From Ruminococcus sp. (GTDB taxonomy: Bacteria > Bacillota > Clostridia > Oscillospirales > Ruminococcaceae): a stretch of DNA of 64,000 bases. The position numbers and the translations under genes were made by a program. The DNA lies in assembly GCA_014799805.1 (NCBI GenBank), contig JAAVHJ010000010.1, positions 110,652-174,651 on the forward strand, written 5' to 3'. The notes beneath the pieces were generated by a model, which saw only the letters and a program-made list of their open reading frames with translations, was not told where the DNA came from and did no database searches. Each line of letters starts with the position of its first letter. Position 1 is the stretch's first letter. Of the stretch, positions 47,782 to 57,165 are shown in pieces.

Positions 47782-48504
47782 ATGATACATCATGAAGTCA
47801 CAGAGAAAAAATTTTTAGAATGTGAACGTTGGTATATTTTAACATGCTTAACTTTTGTAGGCGGATTTTTTGGCGGTTATACATATTCTGTCAGAGGTGG
47901 TGTTTTTTGCAATGCCCAAACAGCAAATTTTGTTTTGCTAGCCATGTCATTAGGTTCATGCGATTGGAAACAAGCAAGTTATTTGTGTATTCCCATTACG
48001 GCATATTTTTTAGGTGCAGTTGTTTCAGAAGCTGTTGCTGATGGAATTAAACGCTTTCATCTGATTCGCTGGGATACGCTGTTAATTATTATCGAAATTC
48101 TTGTGATATTTATTTTGGGCTTTATTCCAGATACTGCACCTTATCAGATTTCACAAGTTGCTATTAATTTCATCGCTTCCATGCAATATAATACATTTCG
48201 GCAAGCGGACGGTGTTCCCATGGCAACGACTTTTTGTACCAATCATCTAAGACAAGTAGGGGTATTTTTTACAAAAGGCATTCGTCATAAAAGCTTGGCA
48301 GACATTAAACGCATGGGATTTTATATTGCAATGCTGGCTGTTTTTGTTGCAGGTGGGACAATTTCTACAATGATTTGTCATCAATTTACAGGAAAAGGCA
48401 TTTGGTTTGCGATTCTGCCATTAGCAATTGTCGTAATAGATTTATTACATGCAGATTTGAAAACAGAAAAAAATGAGTTTGACAGAATTCCAAGGGGGCA
48501 TTAA
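47782..48504 (+). CDS. YoaK family (DUF1275) membrane protein
   Basis: LTFVGGFFGGYTYSVRGGVFCNAQTANFVLLAM; FRQADGVPMATTFCTNHLRQ. Confidence 0.88.
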   Translation: MIHHEVTEKKFLECERWYILTCLTFVGGFFGGYTYSVRGGVFCNAQTANFVLLAMSLGSCDWKQASYLCIPITAYFLGAVVSEAVADGIKRFHLIRWDTLLIIIEILVIFILGFIPDTAPYQISQVAINFIASMQYNTFRQADGVPMATTFCTNHLRQVGVFFTKGIRHKSLADIKRMGFYIAMLAVFVAGGTISTMICHQFTGKGIWFAILPLAIVVIDLLHADLKTEKNEFDRIPRGH

Positions 48505-48511
48505 TTTAATC

Positions 48512-49324
48512 ATGTTTGGGGCAATTTATGGTGATATTATTGGGTCTTATTATGAAGTTCACTGCACAAAAAATTATGATTTTACATTTCATAAAAATTC
48601 TAGTTTTACAGATGACAGCGTTTTAACAACTGCAACATGTGAAGCAATTTTATTAAATCCTGAGCCTATTAAAAAAATTAAACTGAATCATCGTGCATTA
48701 GAATATGCCATGCAATATAAAAATTATTATTTTAGATTTCCGCATGCAGGTTATGGGACGATGTTCACGGAATGGGCAAAAGAAAAAACCGCTTATCCCT
48801 CAAAACAAAAAAGCTTTGGGAACGGCGGTGCAATGCGTGTTGTACCAATTGGACTGGCTTATGAAAGCTTAGAACAAGTATTATTGCAAGCCAAAGCAAG
48901 CTATTTATACACACATCATCATAAAAAAGCCATTCAATCCGCACAAGTTGTTGCAAGTGCAGTCTATCTTGCAAAACATCATGCAAGCAAATCTGAAATT
49001 AAAAAATTTATTTCTGAAACATTTCAATTTAATTTAGATTATCAAATACAGGATATTAGAAATAATTATCAATTTGATAGCTATGCAGAATATTCTGTAC
49101 CGCCTGCAATTGTTTGTTTTTTAGATTCACATGACTATGAAAGTGCAATTAGAAATGCGATTTCTTTGGGTGGAGATGCTGACACAATGGCTTGCATTGC
49201 TGGCGGAATTGCACAAGTATTTTACAAATCTATTCCAGAACATATTAAAAAATTCTGTGATACCAGGCTTGATTTTGGTATCAAGCAAGTGATTAAAACA
49301 TTTGAACAGCAATATTTTTTTTAA
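48512..49324 (+). CDS. ADP-ribosylglycohydrolase family protein
   Basis: MFGAIYGDIIGSYYEVHCTKNYDF; FTDDSVLTTATCEAIL; AISLGGDADTMACIAGGIA. Confidence 0.93.
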   Translation: MFGAIYGDIIGSYYEVHCTKNYDFTFHKNSSFTDDSVLTTATCEAILLNPEPIKKIKLNHRALEYAMQYKNYYFRFPHAGYGTMFTEWAKEKTAYPSKQKSFGNGGAMRVVPIGLAYESLEQVLLQAKASYLYTHHHKKAIQSAQVVASAVYLAKHHASKSEIKKFISETFQFNLDYQIQDIRNNYQFDSYAEYSVPPAIVCFLDSHDYESAIRNAISLGGDADTMACIAGGIAQVFYKSIPEHIKKFCDTRLDFGIKQVIKTFEQQYFF

Positions 49325-49331
49325 TATAAAA

Positions 49332-49368
49332 AAATTCGTCCAGTTTTTGCACTGAACGGATTTTTTTT
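49332..49368 (+). terminator. Rho-independent terminator
   Basis: AATTCGTcCAGT...ACTGaACGGATTTTTTTT. Confidence 0.7.
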
Positions 49369-49399
49369 ACATAATTTTAAAAAAATTTTCAAAAAAGGG

Positions 49400-49429
49400 T
49401 TGACAAAAAGCCCCTTGATATGTTAGAAT
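49400..49429 (+). promoter_or_regulatory. Promoter upstream of orphan HTH gene
   Basis: TTGACA (49400-49405), 18-bp spacer, TAGAAT (49424-49429). Confidence 0.6.
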
Positions 49430-49452
49430 GAAGTTGCAGAAAAATCAAACAA

Positions 49453-49545
49453 ACAATCAGGAGGGCTTCTTGCTATAGGACAGGAGAAACCGCCCTATAC
49501 TATTCATCAATTCATTAATAGTATAGCATATTTTCTCCTGATTGT
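49453..49545 (+). promoter_or_regulatory. Structured leader with competing hairpins
   Basis: ACAATCAGGAG (49453-49463) pairs with CTCCTGATTGT (49535-49545); CAGGAGAAA (49481-49489) pairs with TTTCTCCTG (49532-49540), using the same 3' arm; CTATACTATT/AATAGTATAG (49495-49504/49517-49526) competes with TATAGG/CCTATA (49474-49479/49494-49499). Confidence 0.7.
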
Positions 49546-49581
49546 CAAGTGTTTTTTGAAAAAAAATTAGGAGGAATTTTT

Positions 49582-50499
49582 ATGCAATTAGTAATCGAAG
49601 ATAAATCATGGAATAGATGTGCCAGACAAGTGAGACGAAACAGGAAAATCACAAGAACAGCAGAAAATCTACATATGACGCTGTTAGACAGATGGGACGG
49701 AACTAACACTGTACAGATGTCAAATACTGCCATTGAAAGAGAGCTTAACTGCTGTCATCAGAGTGTGATTAATGCAAAAAACCGTTTAGTTGAATTAGGC
49801 TTAGTGCAGATAGCAGAAAGAAAAAACCCAACTGAAACCACATCATTTATTATTCAACCAGTTTTACCACCAAAGAGAAATTGTAAAGCTAGCAAACCTG
49901 TATCAGAAAAACAATCAGATACACAACCTAAAAAACCAAAAAAAGTTACAGCTAAAAAACCGTCTGAACCAGCTAAGAAAAAATATGGCAAAAATGGTCG
50001 AGTTAGATTAACAGATGAAGAATTTGCTAATTTGATAACTGATTTCGGAGAAGAAGTTGTAAGAGACTACATTCAGAGAGCGGACAACTATAGCGTAGAA
50101 CACAACAGATGGTATAAAAATAACGCTGAAACTATCCGTAAATGGATTTTAGAAGATAAAGAAAAGCCGAAATTCAAAAATAAACAATCGAAAAAAGATA
50201 AATTTACAGACGAAGAATTACAAGGTTATTTGTCACTGGTTTGGAAATCTAGCCCAGAAGATTTAGAAAATTTAAAAAAATCCGAAGAAAGTTGCATAAA
50301 CAAAACGGAATGTAAAGAAATTGAACCTCCAGTACGTCCAATAGGATATGAATTGACGGACGAAGAAATTGAAGCAATAGAAAATTTACATTTTGAAACG
50401 ATTTTGAACAACTCTCTTCACCCGTTGTATTATTGCACGCCAGGCGAGTTAATGGTTCTTGCTGAACAGTGGAAAAAATATAAAAAACTGTTGTTATAG
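49582..50499 (+). CDS. HTH-domain protein resembling phage/mobile-element replication proteins
   Basis: N-terminal HTH ...NTAIERELNCCHQSVINAKNRLVELGLVQIAE; basic Lys/Pro linker; central domain DEEFANLITDFGEEVVRDYIQRADNYSVEHNRWYKNNAETIRKWI; RBS AGGAGG. Confidence 0.6.
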   Translation: MQLVIEDKSWNRCARQVRRNRKITRTAENLHMTLLDRWDGTNTVQMSNTAIERELNCCHQSVINAKNRLVELGLVQIAERKNPTETTSFIIQPVLPPKRNCKASKPVSEKQSDTQPKKPKKVTAKKPSEPAKKKYGKNGRVRLTDEEFANLITDFGEEVVRDYIQRADNYSVEHNRWYKNNAETIRKWILEDKEKPKFKNKQSKKDKFTDEELQGYLSLVWKSSPEDLENLKKSEESCINKTECKEIEPPVRPIGYELTDEEIEAIENLHFETILNNSLHPLYYCTPGELMVLAEQWKKYKKLLL

Positions 50500-50905
50500 A
50501 TTTCTAAAAGCCTACTGGCTTGAATATCTGAAAAAAGGCTGTTGCAAAACGGTCTTTTCGTGTTGTCTAAATTTAATTAAAAACAAAGAAAATTATCACA
50601 ATAGAAAATTCTATCATTAATTTTTGTATAGAATTTTACATTATGATAATTTTTTTATATTTTTAGCTAATCTAAAATTTAGATTAGTACTAGTATAAAA
50701 ATTAGACTAATTTTTTTCTGCACATATTATAATATATATTTTCAGAATATTTTTCAGAGTGTTGTAACAACAACAACAACAATTGCAATTACAAAATCAT
50801 TGATATTATCTATGAAAGCACAGCAATATATTACTAAACTTGATTTTGATATTAGTATTAAGCAAATTAAAAAAAATTCTCCCTATGATATACAGGGAGA
50901 ATCTT

Positions 50906-51103
50906 TCATTTGCCTAATTTGCGTTTATTGCCATGTTCATCCATAATATAAGTATTTTCTAACTGACTCGTTAAATTATTTCTAAATTCTTGACGATACT
51001 GGTTTCTGAGTAACTCTTGTTCGGCTTGTTCTTCTTGCGTTAAGCCAATTGTTTTAGATTTTCGTGCCAGTTCATTAATACGCTGGATTAATTCTGATTG
51101 CAT
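50906..51103 (-). CDS. DUF896 family protein (YnzC-like)
   Basis: IQRINELARKSKTIGLTQEEQAEQELLRNQYRQEFRNNLTSQLENTYIMDEHGNKRKL. Confidence 0.92.
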   Translation of the reverse strand: MQSELIQRINELARKSKTIGLTQEEQAEQELLRNQYRQEFRNNLTSQLENTYIMDEHGNKRKLGK

Positions 51104-51133
51104 GATATGATAATTCCTTTCTGAAAAAAATCA

Positions 51134-51154
51134 CGATGTCATAGCATGACATCG
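51134..51154 (-). terminator. Perfect 9-bp hairpin
   Basis: CGATGTCAT-AGC-ATGACATCG; on minus strand followed by TGATTTTTTT. Lies between DUF896 start and deoD end. Confidence 0.65.
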
Positions 51155-51299
51155 CATGAAAAACAGGTGCAAAACAAATTATTTCAAAAATAATTTATAA
51201 TGGGGGAATCCTCAAAAAATGAAAATCTTTGATTATTTCTATTATACTACTGGAATTTGAAAAAATACTTAATACACTATGAATTTTTTGAAAATTTTT

Positions 51300-52007
51300 T
51301 TATAATTTTTTAACAGTTTCCAGTGCAAGTTTCATCATATCTGTAAAACCTGTCTGGCGTTCTTCTGCACTCGTGAATTCATGTTTTAACGGACAATCTG
51401 AAACAGTACAAATACAAAGTGCTTCTTTGCCTGCTCGCATTGCATTCATGTATAATGCACCAGATTCCATTTCAATTCCCAGTACATGCATTTTTGTCCA
51501 TTGTTCCAAAGAGTTTGAATCATCATAAAACATATCACTTGAAAATAAATTGCCTACATGTACAGGTAAATTTAATTCTTGTGCTGTATCAAAAGCAGAT
51601 TTCAATAATTTAAAACTGGCAATTGGGGAATAAATTCCCTGCAATTGATACTGCATTGCAAAATTAGAATTCGTACAAGAAGCCTGTCCTAAAATAATAT
51701 CTCTAAGTTTTACTTCTGGTGCAATGCCTCCAGCTGTGCCAATGCGTATAATGCTTTGCACATCAAAAAAATGATATAACTCATAAGAATAAATTCCGAT
51801 AGACGGCTGACCCATGCCACTGCCTTGTACAGAAACTGGTATCCCCTGATAAGTTCCAGTATAGCCTAACATACCCCGAATTTTGTTTACACACTGAACA
51901 TTTTCTAAATAATTTTCTGCAATAAATTTTGCCCGCAAAGGGTCCCCTGGCATAAGCACAACTGGTGCATAATCGCCTTTTTCGCCTTGTAAATGTGGTG
52001 TTGCCAT
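51300..52007 (-). CDS. deoD: Purine-nucleoside phosphorylase
   Basis: MATPHLQGEKGDYAPVVLMPGDPLRAKFIAENYLENVQCVN; GIYSYELYHFF; GIEMESGALYMNA. Confidence 0.94.
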   Translation of the reverse strand: MATPHLQGEKGDYAPVVLMPGDPLRAKFIAENYLENVQCVNKIRGMLGYTGTYQGIPVSVQGSGMGQPSIGIYSYELYHFFDVQSIIRIGTAGGIAPEVKLRDIILGQASCTNSNFAMQYQLQGIYSPIASFKLLKSAFDTAQELNLPVHVGNLFSSDMFYDDSNSLEQWTKMHVLGIEMESGALYMNAMRAGKEALCICTVSDCPLKHEFTSAEERQTGFTDMMKLALETVKKL

Positions 52008-52040
52008 AATAACTAAAATCCTTTCTGATTTAAAATTTAA

Positions 52041-53477
52041 TTATCCCCGTTTCAGCAATTTTTTCACTGTTTGCAAAATCGCACTGGAATTAAATACCAC
52101 CATGAAAATTAAGCAAAATACTTGCACAGGAATTAAACATTTGGGTTCTTTAATTGCCATAATACACATGAAAAATAATACTAGCAAATTACAAGCAAAT
52201 CTTCCATGATAGACTTTGAAATAAATAATTTTTCTGGTATCTATAATTCTGACAACATAGCAAACAAAATAACTCATAAACGTTGCAATAACAGCTCCCT
52301 GCACACCCCATTGATAAATTAAAATTACATTTAATATTAAATTAGTAATCGCTGCAATTAAACTCGTCCAGAAACTATGAGAAGTTTTCTGTGTTGCCGT
52401 ATAAATACTGCTTAAAAACTGGTTTAAACTCATCATGAGAACACCAACAATTAAAATTGGCGTAAATTGATAAGCTCTGGCATAAGCAGGGTCTGTACTG
52501 GAATCAATTAACATGTTAGATAAAGGCTTTACTAATGCAACCATGAATGACGCACCCAGAAACATAATAGACTGATAAGCCGAAAAAATGCGATAATAAA
52601 ATATACTTCTGTCATTGCTGTTATTTTCTGTAATGGCTGACATATTCCAAGCCTGAAAAAAAATAGTTGATACCATAGAAATTAAATTCGGAACTTTAGA
52701 AGAAGCATCATAAACACCAGCGGCGACATCTCCGACATCTGGACTAACTGAAAAATTAACCATATAACGCACAAATAATCTATCAGAAAATCCTGTAATA
52801 ATCCATAATACAGCCGTTGGAATCATAGGAATTGAAAATCTTAGCATAATTTTTGTAATTTCATAATTATAATACCGCAAATCAAAAAATTTTCCTAAAC
52901 TGGCAACTATCCATAAAAACATACCAGAACAAAAATCTGATAACATAACTGCCATCATAAAGCCTGTTACGCCTAAATGCAATACAGAAATAAATATGAC
53001 ATTAAAGATAAATAACGACAAAGTCGCCAGAATACCATCTAATGCAAATAATCTGACGAGTCCTCTTGCACGGACAAACTGAGAATTTAACTGCCGAAAT
53101 GATGACGCAAGAATATATAATAATAACAACGGCACATAGCCTTTCGCATACGGCAATAAATATAATAACGGCGAAAATAATAACATAATCATAATACCAA
53201 TTAATTCTGTCACACATGCCGAAGTAAAAACTTCTTTATTATTATATTCTCTGTCAAGTCCATATCGGATAACTGCTTCTGCAATGGAAAAAGTCGCAAT
53301 TGGAATGATAAAATTTGCAGTCTGTTCTAATAACGACTTTGTGCTGTTATCTGCCGAAGAAATATTAGCCGTATATAATCTGGTTAATAATAATAATAAT
53401 ATTTTTGACCCAAAAGAACCAATTGCAAATACCAGCGTATTGGAAGCAAGTTTTTTATATTTATTCAAGTTGAACAA
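52041..53477 (-). CDS. Polysaccharide flippase (MOP superfamily)
   Basis: Multi-TM; KLASNTLVFAIGSFGSKILLLLLTRLYTANIS. Confidence 0.88.
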   Translation of the reverse strand: MFNLNKYKKLASNTLVFAIGSFGSKILLLLLTRLYTANISSADNSTKSLLEQTANFIIPIATFSIAEAVIRYGLDREYNNKEVFTSACVTELIGIMIMLLFSPLLYLLPYAKGYVPLLLLYILASSFRQLNSQFVRARGLVRLFALDGILATLSLFIFNVIFISVLHLGVTGFMMAVMLSDFCSGMFLWIVASLGKFFDLRYYNYEITKIMLRFSIPMIPTAVLWIITGFSDRLFVRYMVNFSVSPDVGDVAAGVYDASSKVPNLISMVSTIFFQAWNMSAITENNSNDRSIFYYRIFSAYQSIMFLGASFMVALVKPLSNMLIDSSTDPAYARAYQFTPILIVGVLMMSLNQFLSSIYTATQKTSHSFWTSLIAAITNLILNVILIYQWGVQGAVIATFMSYFVCYVVRIIDTRKIIYFKVYHGRFACNLLVLFFMCIMAIKEPKCLIPVQVFCLIFMVVFNSSAILQTVKKLLKRG

Positions 53478-53674
53478 ACCCCTCTTTCTTTGAAATACAG
53501 GATAATAGTTATATTATATCAGAATTTTTGAAAAAAGGCAAGTGTTTCCTGAAAAAGCATTTTTTTTAATTATCAATTTTATATATTTTTATAAATTCAA
53601 ATTTATGCAAACTGACAAATTTGAAACAAAAAGCACAGTGATTCACAAATCACCGTGCTGAAATTTTTCATTTT

Positions 53675-55147
53675 TTACAAAATAAAGCAAATTAATCCAG
53701 AACAGCCTTCGTTAATCACTCGTTCCAAAGTTTCCTGTAATTTCATACGTGCTTCTACAGGCATTTTAAATAATTTATTATGCAAGCCCTCGTTCACAAG
53801 CTCATGCAAAGACTTCCCAAAAATATTAGAACTCCAGATTTTCGTTGGATTTTCTTCAAATCCCTGTAATAAATACATAATTAATTCTTCACTCTGTTTT
53901 TCAGAGCCAACAATTGGACTAACTGTAGTATTAATACCTGCTCGCATCATGTGAATAGACGGTGCAGAGGCTTTTAAACGCACGCCATATTTACCGCCTT
54001 GTTTAATAATTTCTGGTTCTTCCAGACTTAATTCTTCGAGAGTTGGCATAACAATGCCATAACCAGTTGCTTCAACTTCTTTTAGAGCGGGTTCTAATCT
54101 GGCATAAGCTTTTCTGACTTCGCATAATTCCCGTAAAATTTCAAGCAAATTACTTTCATCACGGATTTCTAATCCAGTAGATTCGCTTAAAATATTAAAA
54201 AATAATGCATGATGTAATGTTACTGCAATTGTCACAGCACCACTGCCTAAATCAATTTCAGATGCATTCGCATGCATGACATACTGACAATCACAAATTG
54301 GCTTTGCTAGTTTGGTCGCATCTTTGACAGTAATTAAATCTTGTGCAGATTGTCTGATAACAGAAAACACTTCTTGTTTCACAGGGTGCCCTTTTTCCAG
54401 CATGGAAATCCAACTTGGCATAGCAAAATTAACTTCCCTGATTGGAAACGCATATAATAAAGCCGTCAGAATTTTTTTAATATCTGATTCTTGTAACTGA
54501 ATACAGCTGACTGGCAATACCGTTGTATGATAATTTTCCTGCATTTGTAAAGCAAGTGCTTTTGCTTCTTCTGCATCTGGGTCAACGCAGTTTAATAATA
54601 CAACAAATGGCTTGCCTAATTCCTGTAATTCATGAATCACACGTTCTTCGCATTCGGCATATTCTTCTCTGGGAATATCTGAAATACTGCCATCTGTTGT
54701 GACAACCAATCCGATAGTCGCATGTTCTGTGATTACTTTTTGCGTACCGATTTCAGCAGCCATATTAAACGGAATTTCTTCATCAAACCACGGTGTCATG
54801 ACCATACGGGGCATTTCGTTTTCAATATATCCTAGAGAGCTAGGCACAATATAGCCCACGCAGTCAATCATTCTGGTTCTGAATTTTGCACCATCTTCTA
54901 AGCAAACTGGCACAGCTTCTTCAGGAATAAATTTCGGCTCTGTTGTCATAATTGTTTTTCCTGCGGCAGACTGGGGCAATTCATCAACAGCACGTTCTTT
55001 TTTATAATCACTTTCAATATTAGGAATGACAAGCGTTTCCATAAAACGCTTAATCAATGTAGACTTACCAGTACGTACAGGACCTACGACACCAATATAA
55101 ATATCTCCTCCTGTACGCTGGGCAATATCACTATAAATATCTTTCAT
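53675..55147 (-). CDS. spoIVA: Stage IV sporulation protein A
   Basis: MKDIYSDIAQRTGGDIYIGVVGPVRTGKSTLIKRFMETLVIPNI; characteristic SpoIVA NTPase. Confidence 0.96.
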   Translation of the reverse strand: MKDIYSDIAQRTGGDIYIGVVGPVRTGKSTLIKRFMETLVIPNIESDYKKERAVDELPQSAAGKTIMTTEPKFIPEEAVPVCLEDGAKFRTRMIDCVGYIVPSSLGYIENEMPRMVMTPWFDEEIPFNMAAEIGTQKVITEHATIGLVVTTDGSISDIPREEYAECEERVIHELQELGKPFVVLLNCVDPDAEEAKALALQMQENYHTTVLPVSCIQLQESDIKKILTALLYAFPIREVNFAMPSWISMLEKGHPVKQEVFSVIRQSAQDLITVKDATKLAKPICDCQYVMHANASEIDLGSGAVTIAVTLHHALFFNILSESTGLEIRDESNLLEILRELCEVRKAYARLEPALKEVEATGYGIVMPTLEELSLEEPEIIKQGGKYGVRLKASAPSIHMMRAGINTTVSPIVGSEKQSEELIMYLLQGFEENPTKIWSSNIFGKSLHELVNEGLHNKLFKMPVEARMKLQETLERVINEGCSGLICFIL

Positions 55148-55158
55148 GAAAAAACCTC

Positions 55159-56697
55159 TCAATTTGTAATCGGAATTAATAACATGCTATTTTCTGGCAA
55201 ATATTCCTGTGTTAAATCATTTTCTTCCATAATGGCTTCTACGCTAGTATGACAGCGTTTCGCAATTTCCCAAACACTTTCTTTTGCTCTGCCAAAATAT
55301 AATTTCAATGCAAAATTTTTATTATGCTCTAAATCTTCCTGTATTTCAATATCAGATAATACTTCTGTTTCTGTGCAATGTGTCACAGTTCCTTCCATGC
55401 GTAATTCTGTTTTTAACACAACTTCAGAAGCACCTGACAACGTGTAAGAACAATTTTCTGCAAAAGCTTTTACTTGTAACATATCCTGTGCGCCTAATCC
55501 CTGTACTGCAAATTTATGCTCAAAACTTTCTTCTTTTTCTAATAATCTTGGCATACCAGTACTTTCCCGCACCAGAACAAAACAGCTTAACATGCCGTTA
55601 ATACAAATTTCAGTATTTTCAATACTTGTTGTTAAATTTTTAATTTCACACCACGCATCATAAACGCAATCTAATTCTCCATCTGTGCAATTTAGCTTTG
55701 TATTGCACACTAACATTTCAGAAAAATTCACAGGAATGCCACTTGTGATTAATTTTGTTTTTTTAATCACACTGGGGTGTTCTGTTGAAAATGCATCACA
55801 AACAAGTGATTCCGTTGCAATTCTTAATACAATACAAGATAATCTTAATTCTGCTTCACAACGTAGTACTCTAATATCGCCATTTTCATCTGTAACAGGC
55901 TTTAAATCACAGGACGCAACAGAGCATAATACTTGACAATTATCCTGTTCTTCTACGCCCTCCAATTCTATCATTTGGCTATACGGAATGCGAAAACTCA
56001 TAGATTCTAAACCGCTGTCGCCGTCTTTTTCACAGGCATATAAAATCTGAATCTGTAAATTTCCCTGTGCTAATAAATTTCCAGAAACAAGTTTATGACT
56101 TTGTTCCACAGGCTGTGCCTCACAGCGTACAACATGTAATAACGCTGGCTTAGAATTGCCTAATTCTAATTCTTCTGCCAAAACAATATGATTCATTGTA
56201 TTCGTTCTTTTTGCCTGATATTGCAAAGGCTTTTTCTGTAACTGCATATTTTTTCCAAATACATCACATAAAGCCTCCTGTTGTTTCATGGCAATGCTTT
56301 TAATTCCAATTGTAATTGCACCACGAACATCTAATCTTCTTCGGCTAATCGCACGGCAATTGACATAATCCGTCACAGGTAAAATTTCTGTCATAATATT
56401 TTCACCTGCGGGTAATTCTGCCGTTCTGGAAAAATGCAAATTCTGTGTCACACACTGCAACACATGGCTATTTTCACTGCAATATAAAATTCTGATTTCT
56501 GCCAGTAATTCATAAGACAATCTGTTTTCGCTGATAGATTCATTTACAATACTTGGTTTAATAAAACATTTAATTAATTTACACACGTCTGGATAATAAT
56601 CAGGCAGTACATAATCTAATTCAACGCCTTGTTCCTGCATTGTATTTCCCGCAGTTTCATTTGCTGAAATCACAGCTTTATTCATTCTTAACTCCAT
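55159..56697 (-). CDS. sipL: SPOCS (DUF3794)/LysM protein, SipL-like
   Basis: QGVELDYVLPDYYPDVCKLIKCFIKPSI; C-terminal LysM ESVWEIAKRCHTSVEAIMEENDLTQEYLPENSMLLIPI. Confidence 0.88.
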   Translation of the reverse strand: MELRMNKAVISANETAGNTMQEQGVELDYVLPDYYPDVCKLIKCFIKPSIVNESISENRLSYELLAEIRILYCSENSHVLQCVTQNLHFSRTAELPAGENIMTEILPVTDYVNCRAISRRRLDVRGAITIGIKSIAMKQQEALCDVFGKNMQLQKKPLQYQAKRTNTMNHIVLAEELELGNSKPALLHVVRCEAQPVEQSHKLVSGNLLAQGNLQIQILYACEKDGDSGLESMSFRIPYSQMIELEGVEEQDNCQVLCSVASCDLKPVTDENGDIRVLRCEAELRLSCIVLRIATESLVCDAFSTEHPSVIKKTKLITSGIPVNFSEMLVCNTKLNCTDGELDCVYDAWCEIKNLTTSIENTEICINGMLSCFVLVRESTGMPRLLEKEESFEHKFAVQGLGAQDMLQVKAFAENCSYTLSGASEVVLKTELRMEGTVTHCTETEVLSDIEIQEDLEHNKNFALKLYFGRAKESVWEIAKRCHTSVEAIMEENDLTQEYLPENSMLLIPITN

Positions 56698-56812
56698 GAA
56701 ATCTAAAAACCTCCTTGACTTCACTAGTAATAAATTCTATGCAAAGACTGTCCCAAGTATGCCAAAAAACAAATTCTCCGCTGTTTTTCAACAACAGAGA
56801 ATTTAGTTTCCT

Positions 56813-57148
56813 TTAATCTTGTTTTTTAATTAATCTTTCAATGGCATTTGCATTTAATTTTGCAGTTAATTTTAATCTATCCAGTTCTTGTTTTAAATTC
56901 TGGTTATCCTCTTGTTTTAAAATTTCAACTTCCGCTTCAAAGCGACTTAATTTTAAAATAATTTTTACCTGTGTTTCTTTTAATTTTGCAACTTCTGTCT
57001 GTATTTCCTGTATTTGCCGACTGAATAAGCTATTCTGCAATTCTAATACTCTGATTCGTTTCAAAAGTTTTTCATTTAATAGATTTTGTTCTTCGCCGAA
57101 TTTTTCAAGGGCTTGTTCTTGCATTGGCTCATATGTTTTTGCATTCAA
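56813..57148 (-). CDS. Short coiled-coil protein
   Basis: Heptad-like LNEKLLKRIRVLELQNSLFSRQIQEIQTEVAKLKETQVKIILKLSRFEAEVEILKQ; same strand as neighbours. Confidence 0.65.
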   Translation of the reverse strand: MNAKTYEPMQEQALEKFGEEQNLLNEKLLKRIRVLELQNSLFSRQIQEIQTEVAKLKETQVKIILKLSRFEAEVEILKQEDNQNLKQELDRLKLTAKLNANAIERLIKKQD

Positions 57149-57165
57149 AATTAATCACCTGCTTT

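Noticed and set aside
48765-49312. Minus-strand ORFs inside the ADP-ribosylglycohydrolase gene
   Set aside because: Antisense shadow ORFs of a conserved enzyme.
49453-49545. Known riboswitch class (T-box, TPP, SAM, etc.)
   Set aside because: No T-box, thi-box or other recognisable class motif; only alternative stems are supported.
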